This document shows, piece after piece, positions 8,275 to 13,083 of a stretch of DNA of 13,083 nt; positions within the stretch are counted from its first letter, which is position 1; the number at the start of each line of letters is the position of its first letter. The notes beneath the pieces were generated by a model. That model did not search any database. It saw only the letters and a list, made by a program, of their open reading frames with translations, and was not told the origin of the DNA. The translations under genes and the position numbers were made by a program. Source of the DNA: Candidatus Cellulosilyticum pullistercoris (GTDB lineage: Bacteria > Bacillota > Clostridia > Lachnospirales > Cellulosilyticaceae); contig JAHLFQ010000056.1 in assembly GCA_018883705.1 (NCBI GenBank), positions 1 to 13,083 on the forward strand, in the 5' to 3' direction.

Positions 8275-9687
8275 TTATTTTGCCAACTCTCCAACTAAAT
8301 AATGTGACTTTGTTTCTTTAATATATACTGGAACATATTGACCAATCATATCTTCTGAGGCTTCTACATTAACTAAAATACCTGTATCTGTACGCCCACT
8401 TAAGACGCTACGATTGTTTTTACTGATTTCTTCTAATAATACTTCAACTGTTTGCCCTTGATACTTACTTAGAGCTTCAGCCGCTTTTTGATTAACAAGC
8501 GCAGTCAGTCTATTAAAACGTTCTTTTGCTACTTGTTCATCTACCTGTTCTTCCATAGTCGCTGCTGGTGTACCTGTTCGTTTAGAATAAACAAATGTAA
8601 ATGCACTTGTATATCCAATTTCATCTACCACCTGCATCGTATCATTAAAATCTTCTTCAGTTTCTCCTGGGAATCCTACAATAATATCTGTAGTAAATCC
8701 AATATTTGGCATAGCTTTTTTGATTTTATGTGCTAGCTCTAAGTAACTTTCTTTCGTATAGTGGCGATTCATTCTTTTAAGTACTTTGCTACTTCCTGAT
8801 TGGAAAGGTAAATGAAGACTTTTACAAATATTATCATGACTTGCCATCACTTCAATCAGTTCATCATTTAAATCTTTTGGATGAGAAGTCATGAAACGAA
8901 TACGTTTTAAGCCTTCAATTTGACTAATTTGTTTAAGTAATGCTGCAAATGTCATTGGATTTTCTAATGTTTTCCCATAAGAATTAACATTTTGTCCAAG
9001 TAACATAATTTCTGTTACACCGTCTGCTACTAATCCTTTAATTTCATTCATAATATCTTCTGGCTGACGACTGCGTTCTCTTCCTCTTACATAAGGAACG
9101 ATACAATAAGTACAGAAATTATTACAACCATACATAATATTTACGCAAGCTTTATGATCATATTTTCTTGCATCTGGTAAATCCTCTACAATATCCTTGT
9201 AAGAATCCCAAATATCAATAATATTTTCACCTGTTTCTAAACGTGTTTGTAATAATTCTGGTAGTTTATAAGTATTATAAGTTCCAAAAATAATATCTAC
9301 AAACTTATAATTTTTCTTTAAAGTTTCCACTACCATATCTTGTTGCATCATACAACCACATAACGCAATAATTAAATTAGGATTTTCTCTCTTTTTACCT
9401 TTAAGTGCCCCTAAACGTCCATAAATTTTTGTTTCTGCATTTTCACGAACGCAACATGTATTATAAAGGATAAAGTCTGCTTCATCCTCATTTTCTGTTT
9501 GAAGGTAACCAATTTCTTCTAACATTCCTTTAATCTTTTCTGAGTCTCTTGCATTCATTTGACACCCAAAAGTTGATAAACAGAATTTTAAATTCTTTCC
9601 TTTAATTCTTTGAGAAAGTATATTAATAATCTCAGTTTGACGCTTTGCCTCCTGAGTAGAAATTTCTACGATTTGTCTTTTGCTCAT
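8275..9687 (-). CDS. miaB: tRNA-2-methylthio-N6-dimethylallyladenosine synthase
   Basis: Radical-SAM methylthiotransferase that converts i6A37 to ms2i6A37 in tRNA, using one [4Fe-4S] cluster to make the 5'-deoxyadenosyl radical and a second in sulfur transfer. At 470 residues it is full length. The MTTase domain shows FGCQMN (C42), NTCCVRENA (C78) and LCGCM (C112). The radical SAM triad CxxxCxxC is C188, C192 and C195 in YGCNNFCTYC, followed by VPYVRGRERSR, the MiaB-type signature. A TRAM RNA-binding domain occupies ~405-468. The ~35 extra residues before the MTTase domain are often seen in clostridial MiaB. ATG 9687 has GGAGG (9696-9700) at 8 nt. It is first in the operon and shares its pathway with miaA. 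Confidence 0.97.
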   Translation of the reverse strand: MSKRQIVEISTQEAKRQTEIINILSQRIKGKNLKFCLSTFGCQMNARDSEKIKGMLEEIGYLQTENEDEADFILYNTCCVRENAETKIYGRLGALKGKKRENPNLIIALCGCMMQQDMVVETLKKNYKFVDIIFGTYNTYKLPELLQTRLETGENIIDIWDSYKDIVEDLPDARKYDHKACVNIMYGCNNFCTYCIVPYVRGRERSRQPEDIMNEIKGLVADGVTEIMLLGQNVNSYGKTLENPMTFAALLKQISQIEGLKRIRFMTSHPKDLNDELIEVMASHDNICKSLHLPFQSGSSKVLKRMNRHYTKESYLELAHKIKKAMPNIGFTTDIIVGFPGETEEDFNDTMQVVDEIGYTSAFTFVYSKRTGTPAATMEEQVDEQVAKERFNRLTALVNQKAAEALSKYQGQTVEVLLEEISKNNRSVLSGRTDTGILVNVEASEDMIGQYVPVYIKETKSHYLVGELAK

Positions 9688-9721
9688 TTTTTCATCCTCC
9701 TGTACTCATACATTCTTTTTC

Positions 9722-9750
9722 ATTTTACATGATAAAATGACTAGTTTCAA
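9722..9750 (-). promoter_or_regulatory. Promoter of the miaB-mutS-mutL-miaA operon
   Basis: On the minus strand TTGAAA (9745-9750), exactly 17 bp, then TAAAAT (9722-9727), each one mismatch from consensus. It lies 34 bp upstream of the miaB start codon and is the best sigma-A promoter in the window. No other good promoter was noticed inside the four-gene run. Confidence 0.7.
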
Positions 9751-9805
9751 TGGATACACCCTTCATGAGTTTAAAAAACAACATTTTCCACGTAATTATT
9801 AATAA

Positions 9806-9819
9806 AGTTTGGTCAAACT
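9806..9819. promoter_or_regulatory. Small palindrome before the 48-codon gene (candidate operator)
   Basis: AGTTTG-GT-CAAACT: perfect 6-bp arms around 2 bp, ending 6 bp before the ribosome binding site of the 48-codon gene. It could be an operator or a tiny 5'-UTR hairpin, and chance is possible at this length. I could not find a convincing promoter for the gene. Confidence 0.35.
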
Positions 9820-9840
9820 AAAATAAAAGGAGGTCTTAAA

Positions 9841-9987
9841 ATGCCAAAAGATAGCCAAATCGATCCAAAAGAAGTTCGTATGAAAAAATGTAATGGTCAA
9901 ACCCCTCTTACTTCCGAAGAAGCTAAGAATCATAACCGTACCAGCAAAAAACATTCTATTAAAAGCGAAGGTTATGGTAATCACTAA
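9841..9987 (+). CDS. 48-residue basic hydrophilic protein of unknown function
   Basis: Not recognised with certainty. ATG 9841 is preceded by AAAGGAGG (9826-9833) at 7 nt, the best ribosome binding site in the window. The frame ends at TAA 9985-9987, right before a strong terminator. The peptide (starts MPKDSQIDPKEV, ends SIKSEGYGNH) is Lys/Asn/Ser-rich and polar, with one Cys at 17 and no membrane segment or signal peptide. A Q-TPLT-SEEAKNHN stretch lies at ~20-32. The tail, KNHNRTSKKH, faintly recalls minor small acid-soluble spore proteins such as SspP. That is only a resemblance, not an assignment. It is divergent from miaB and convergent with the 318-residue gene. The RBS plus terminator make it very probably a real monocistronic gene. 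Confidence 0.7.
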   Translation: MPKDSQIDPKEVRMKKCNGQTPLTSEEAKNHNRTSKKHSIKSEGYGNH

Positions 9988-10037
9988 AAAAGTGAATACG
10001 AGGCAGATGGTCTTTTGCACTGCCTCGTATCTACTTT
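9986..10037. terminator. Bidirectional terminator
   Basis: Perfect 11-bp stem ATACGAGGCAG (9996-10006) / CTGCCTCGTAT (10020-10030) with a 13-nt loop. After an A:C mismatch and a G:T pair it extends by AAAGT/ACTTT (9989-9993, 10033-10037). On the minus strand it is followed by six T, a classic terminator for the 318-residue gene. On the plus strand it follows the 48-codon gene by one base, with a weaker T-rich tail. Confidence 0.85.
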
Positions 10038-10073
10038 AGTTCTTATAAATACTCTCTTACTACTTATCTTTTC

Positions 10074-11030
10074 TTAAATCAATCCTTTATCAGAGGACCT
10101 ACATAAGTAAAGAAGTAAACGTTTTTCTTCAAAACGACCCCGGCTACTTATTCGCCCTAATACCTTATATCCTAATGGCTCTAGAAGGTTTATCAGTTGC
10201 ATTTTATAGCTTATTGAATAGTTATCAAGCTCTATATAAGTGCCTTGTATCTGACCATAACGTCTCCCAAATCTCTTATTAAGCCTTTTTAATAAGACAT
10301 TGATTGCATGCATGACTTCTTTTTCCACCCCCTTTATTGTTTCATTTGGCAAATAAACTTTTATCAGTTTTAAATTTTGATTGCCATCCATAAGATAGGT
10401 GCCTTTTAGTATTTGACTTGTTACTTCATATTCATATTCTATTTGTTCTTGTCTTATTTCTAAAGCTTTCTCATCTTGATACAATAGACGCACTGCATAA
10501 TGACCTTTTTCTGATGGCTTAAAAGATTCTATATTAAAATAGATTAGAGATAATCTTGGATCCGCATCAAACATGATAAACCAATCTTCTTTTTGATGGG
10601 CATATTTGATGTGCTCATTTAACATAATATTAAGAAGCTGGGTCATTCCATTATAATAACTAGTTGCTTGCCTAATCTTTTTGCGAAAAAAAGATACTCG
10701 GCTTTTTTTAAAAATCAGTAAGTCTTGGCAATTTTTTGCTCCATAAGGGCAAGCCTGACATTTCTTGGGTATCTCCTGCTGATCACGAAGTTTTTCTATT
10801 ATTAAAGGCATTTCTAATCCTAGGTTAGCTGATATCCTATTCGACCACCCAAAACCATCATAGTAGGATTTCTCTAGCTTATAAAGCATCTTAATATCTG
10901 CTTCTTTTAAGGCTTTCTCATATTTTGCCGTTTCTAACCTCATATAAGAAAGAATTTGCCTCTCTCTTTCTATCATTTCCTCTATTTCTTTTATTTTTAA
11001 ATAGGGACAATTTTTTAGTCGCTTCATCAT
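10074..11030 (-). CDS. Conserved-looking 318-residue protein of unknown function with cysteine cluster
   Basis: No family recognised. The protein is basic and soluble-looking, without signal peptide or membrane helix. Residues 1-60 are charged and helical, with coiled-coil-like EIEEMIERERQ. A C-x2-C-x6-C cluster (C91, C94, C101: CQACPYGAKNC) plus an early NCPY (C8) could bind a metal or Fe-S cluster. The second half (~230-310) looks like an alpha/beta domain rich in basic residues (LLKRLNKRFGRRYGQ), compatible with nucleic acid binding; this is inference only. The first of two adjacent ATGs (11030, 11027) is used. There is no good Shine-Dalgarno, only AGAGAT-like purines, so expression may be low. 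It is divergent from the 161-residue gene and ends at the shared terminator with the 48-codon gene. Confidence 0.8.
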   Translation of the reverse strand: MMKRLKNCPYLKIKEIEEMIERERQILSYMRLETAKYEKALKEADIKMLYKLEKSYYDGFGWSNRISANLGLEMPLIIEKLRDQQEIPKKCQACPYGAKNCQDLLIFKKSRVSFFRKKIRQATSYYNGMTQLLNIMLNEHIKYAHQKEDWFIMFDADPRLSLIYFNIESFKPSEKGHYAVRLLYQDEKALEIRQEQIEYEYEVTSQILKGTYLMDGNQNLKLIKVYLPNETIKGVEKEVMHAINVLLKRLNKRFGRRYGQIQGTYIELDNYSISYKMQLINLLEPLGYKVLGRISSRGRFEEKRLLLYLCRSSDKGLI

Positions 11031-11070
11031 CTATCTCTACGCTTTATTCTCCATCTCTAATTTAACCTAT

Positions 11071-11122
11071 TTTTCATTTTAAAAAAATATGCTATGATAC
11101 CGGTATAAAACATCTAAAGGAG
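11071..11122 (+). promoter_or_regulatory. Extended -10 promoter, palindrome and RBS of the 161-residue gene
   Basis: TTTTCA (11071-11076), 16 bp, TGC-TATGAT (11090-11098; TGn extended -10). The perfect 10-bp palindrome ATACCGGTAT (11097-11106) overlaps the end of the -10 and the expected transcription start, the place for an operator. AAAGGAG (11116-11122) is the RBS, 9 nt before the ATG at 11132. Confidence 0.5.
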
Positions 11123-11131
11123 ATTTAAATA

Positions 11132-11617
11132 ATGGCTAAACAATTCATGGACCAAATCATTATTAAAGACCAAATGCTTATTTTTAAAGATGCTTTTGGT
11201 GCAGAATATTCCCTTCCTAATCTTACTGTCTTACTTCATGATTATAACACTACAACAGACTTAAAGGTTAAGCAGCGACTCTATGAGATTTTAAATCACG
11301 ATCTTGGCAGTTTATTAGTCATTGAAATTATGATAGATGCCAATCATGAGGTCACTAAGAAACGTCTTGAAACAGGTGAAATTAGTAAAAACATGAAGCA
11401 TGTTCATGATTATTACGTTATTTTAAAAAGTCATTATGCTTTGGCTAAAGATCAGTTTGAAAAAACACATGCATTAGCTTTACCTGACTTTGAGTCTTGT
11501 CATTTTGCTATGTTTCCTTATGGTTTAGTTATTAAGCGTAATGACTTTCCAAATTATCAAAATAGCTACACTGATATTTCAGCTTTAACTCATCTCTTAG
11601 AAAAATCTACAACTTAA
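11132..11617 (+). CDS. 161-residue protein of unknown function
   Basis: No family recognised. It is a soluble, mixed alpha/beta-looking protein without signal peptide or membrane segment. It opens with a short beta-like stretch (QIIIKDQMLIFKDAFG, ~8-23). This is followed by helical material with several His residues (HDLGSLLVIEIMID, KHVHDYYVILKSHYAL, ~56-104) and a C-terminal FAMFPYGLVIKRNDFP segment (~125-139). The acidic/basic balance and codon choice look like those of the neighbours, so there is no sign of recent transfer. The ATG at 11132 has AAAGGAG at 9 nt and an extended -10 promoter. It is monocistronic: divergent from the 318-residue gene and convergent with the HD-GYP gene, ending before a shared terminator. 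The open frame and signals make it a confident gene; function is open. Confidence 0.82.
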   Translation: MAKQFMDQIIIKDQMLIFKDAFGAEYSLPNLTVLLHDYNTTTDLKVKQRLYEILNHDLGSLLVIEIMIDANHEVTKKRLETGEISKNMKHVHDYYVILKSHYALAKDQFEKTHALALPDFESCHFAMFPYGLVIKRNDFPNYQNSYTDISALTHLLEKSTT

Positions 11618-11666
11618 AAAATAGCTTTCTTTTTAGTCTTACAAACTTTATCATAAATTTAAAAAT

Positions 11667-11699
11667 AAGCCCAGTCCTTTTTAAGACTGGGCTTGTTTT
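11667..11699. terminator. Convergent bidirectional terminator
   Basis: Perfect 10-bp stem AAGCCCAGTC (11667-11676) / GACTGGGCTT (11685-11694) with an 8-nt loop. GTTTT follows on the plus strand, and A5-T (11661-11666) gives a T-rich tail on the minus strand. It ends the 161-residue gene on plus. It begins 3 bp after the HD-GYP stop codon on minus, so it serves both. Confidence 0.92.
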
Positions 11700-12774
11700 A
11701 AATTAATGCTTTTATTGAAAGATTACCTTTTCTTGATAAGTCGATATACTGATCACGAACACGTACTACCGGTTTTGATAGAGCAAACTTATTAATCATA
11801 ATGATTTGACCTTCTTCACCATTACTTAATCGTACGTTTCTATTAATATAGGCTTCTACCATTCTTTCTAAAAAGACTAACAGATAACGTGGTTCATATT
11901 TCTGAAAGCCTTCCTTTTCAAATATTTCTATGACATCAAAAGGACAAAGTCCTTCTCTATAAACACGGTTAGCCGTCATAGCATCGTAGATATCGGCAAT
12001 CGTAACAATTTTAGCAAATTCATCAATTTCATCCTTATGAAGACCCTTTGGATAACCACTTCCATCGCACTTTTCATGATGTTGTAATACAGCATTTTTA
12101 ATATGCTCATCTAAATCTTCTTGCAAAATATGATACCCTACATAGGGATGTGTTTTAATCGTAGCAAATTCAAGCAGTGTTAATTTCCCGGGCTTAGTAA
12201 TAATCTCTTTTGGCATCATCAACTTACCTATATCGTGTAGTAAGCCACATAATGTTAATATTTGAACGTCCCCTTCTGAAAAGCCAAGCCATTTGCCAAT
12301 TACATTACAAATGAGTGATACATTAACTGAATGTACATACGTTGAATCATCATAATCATGAATACAATGAAGCATATCAAAAACTTGTATACCATTTTTA
12401 TTGGTTTTTAATAACTTATCCACGTCTCCAAGCAATGCACTTGTATCAATCTTACTGTGATCTGTAAGCATTTTATTAAAATCATCCTTAACAAAATTTA
12501 CAAGTTGTGTATGTGACTGATTAAAAGCTTTAAACTCATCTGTTTCTCTTATACGTGCAATATAATGCCCCATCTGACTTTCTTGCAATCTTTCCTCTTG
12601 CTTTCGCCTATATATAAACAATTCTTCAACACCATAGAACTTTAAGCGAACAATTGCTCCCGATGTAAGAATGGTTTGTTTAGGCAGTAATAGCAACCCA
12701 TTATCATAGTAAACTGCCCGACTTAATTGCATACCACTCTTTGCCTGATAGATCCAAATCTTATCCTCTTCCAT
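11698..12774 (-). CDS. HD-GYP domain protein, probable c-di-GMP phosphodiesterase
   Basis: HD-GYP enzymes hydrolyse c-di-GMP to pGpG or GMP with a metal centre. Numbering from TTG 12780: an N-terminal ~60-residue domain (IYQAKSGMQLSRAVYYDNGLLL) of the kind often preceding clostridial HD-GYPs, a helical linker (60-135), then HD-GYP (~136-315) and a small C-terminal beta segment. Metal ligands are present: H150, H182-D183, H211, H234-H235 and D263. K186 and the GYP triplet (G242-Y243-P244, in HHEKCDGSGYPKGL) are also there. The position matching the extra Glu of trinuclear PmGH is S146, so a two-metal site is expected. I prefer ATG 12774 (358 residues) to TTG 12780, because the only G-rich SD-like run (12782-12788) is 7 nt from that ATG but 1 nt from the TTG. 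No receiver or membrane domain is seen. It probably shares a transcript with the ORF upstream. Confidence 0.93.
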   Translation of the reverse strand: MEEDKIWIYQAKSGMQLSRAVYYDNGLLLLPKQTILTSGAIVRLKFYGVEELFIYRRKQEERLQESQMGHYIARIRETDEFKAFNQSHTQLVNFVKDDFNKMLTDHSKIDTSALLGDVDKLLKTNKNGIQVFDMLHCIHDYDDSTYVHSVNVSLICNVIGKWLGFSEGDVQILTLCGLLHDIGKLMMPKEIITKPGKLTLLEFATIKTHPYVGYHILQEDLDEHIKNAVLQHHEKCDGSGYPKGLHKDEIDEFAKIVTIADIYDAMTANRVYREGLCPFDVIEIFEKEGFQKYEPRYLLVFLERMVEAYINRNVRLSNGEEGQIIMINKFALSKPVVRVRDQYIDLSRKGNLSIKALI

Positions 12775-12781
12775 ATTCAAG

Positions 12782-12795
12782 CCCCCCCAAAAAAA
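12782..12795 (-). promoter_or_regulatory. T7G7 homopolymer tract acting as atypical RBS
   Basis: On the minus strand seven T (12789-12795) are followed by seven G (12782-12788), then C-TTG-AAT-ATG. A G-run can pair with the anti-SD CCUCC through one G:U wobble, and its distance suits the ATG at 12774. It is unlike every other ribosome binding site in the window. Confidence 0.55.
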
Positions 12796-12823
12796 GTGAT
12801 TCTATACTACTAACTCTTTTTAT

Positions 12824-13083
12824 TTATTCTTTAGTCATACCCTTTTTATAAATCTCTAAGAAATCATAGGTATGTTTATGATCATGATAGCCTATAATGG
12901 TCTCTAGATTGACATCATGCACACTTTTAAAAATATTAATATCAATATAAGGATTTATTTGTCTAAACTTCTTAATAAGCTGCTTCATCTCATTTCGCTT
13001 AGAGCCCCCTCCTTGTCCACTTACACTACAATGTTCAGTAAGCCTACAAGCACATTGAATGAACTGTAATTCATTATATCTTC
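12824..13083 (-). CDS. C-terminal 85 residues of an unidentified protein (5' end cut by window)
   Basis: A minus-strand frame is open from the window end to TAA 12824-12826. Visible residues start RYNELQFIQCACRLTEHC and end DFLEIYKKGMTKE. They include a CxCx5C cluster followed by a Gly run (GQGGGSKRNE), then alternating helix/strand-like sequence with YIDINIFKSV and IIGYHDHKHTYD. I do not recognise the family; the cysteines could bind metal, but nothing proves it. The gap to the HD-GYP start is only 49 bp, with no terminator or clear promoter seen, so the two genes are probably co-transcribed with this one first. Confidence 0.6.
   Translation of the reverse strand, partial: RYNELQFIQCACRLTEHCSVSGQGGGSKRNEMKQLIKKFRQINPYIDINIFKSVHDVNLETIIGYHDHKHTYDFLEIYKKGMTKE

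Noticed and set aside
8488..8736. 82-codon plus-strand open frame
   Set aside because: Antisense to miaB; Phe/Ser/Cys-rich composition typical of a reverse-strand artefact.
9799..10020. 73-codon minus-strand frame that looks membrane-like
   Set aside because: It is the reverse of the 48-codon gene and its terminator. The plus-strand frame has the excellent RBS, while this one starts inside the terminator hairpin.
12775..12780. TTG at 12780 as start of the HD-GYP gene
   Set aside because: The only SD-like sequence is 1 nt away; the in-frame ATG at 12774 has proper 7-nt spacing.
1..13083. Mobile element, CRISPR array, tRNA or prophage
   Set aside because: No transposase, integrase, repeat-spacer pattern, cloverleaf or attachment-site duplication noticed; the window reads as ordinary chromosome.

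Overview
The window is AT-rich DNA with strong AGGAGG-type ribosome binding sites, occasional non-ATG starts, short intergenic gaps and a 76-residue Hfq. It carries the order miaB-mutS-mutL-miaA-hfq. Together these point to a low-GC Gram-positive anaerobe of the class Clostridia. A relative of the Lachnospirales/Cellulosilyticum group is my guess; it is inferred from gene order and protein style, not from a search. It looks like ordinary chromosome: I see no rRNA, tRNA, CRISPR array, insertion sequence or prophage gene.

Layout. (1) Positions 1-1205, minus strand: the 5' two-thirds or more of an RlmD/RumA-type 23S rRNA uracil methyltransferase, cut by the window edge. (2) 1393-2100, plus strand: a YcgR-like PilZ protein (c-di-GMP receptor) with a TTG start, followed by a striking 18-bp perfect inverted repeat that a possible 28-codon ORF runs into. 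(3) 2243-9687, minus strand: miaB, mutS, mutL and miaA, packed with gaps of 0, 18 and 12 bp behind one good promoter at about 9722-9750, then hfq after a longer gap with its own promoter. (4) 9841-9987, plus strand: a convincing but unannotated 48-codon gene with a near-perfect ribosome binding site and a strong bidirectional terminator. (5) 10074-11030, minus strand, and 11132-11617, plus strand: two divergent genes of unknown function. (6) 11698-12774, minus strand: an HD-GYP-type c-di-GMP phosphodiesterase-like protein. It shares a convergent terminator with the previous gene and is preceded by an odd T7G7 tract. (7) 12824-13083, minus strand: the 3' end of an unidentified ORF, probably in the same transcript.

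How the genes fit together. MiaA prenylates A37 of tRNAs that read UNN codons, and MiaB adds the methylthio group to the same base, so the operon encodes both steps of ms2i6A synthesis. MutS and MutL form a complete methyl-independent mismatch repair core: MutL keeps its endonuclease motif, and both proteins keep a sliding-clamp-binding motif. Hfq follows in the same direction. A c-di-GMP effector (PilZ) and a probable c-di-GMP hydrolase (HD-GYP) lie at opposite ends of the window, but nothing in the sequence ties them into one unit.

I found no clear undescribed multi-gene system. The best candidates for new biology are small: the hairpin/mini-ORF after pilZ, the 48-residue protein, the two orphan proteins, and the homopolymer tract at the HD-GYP start.
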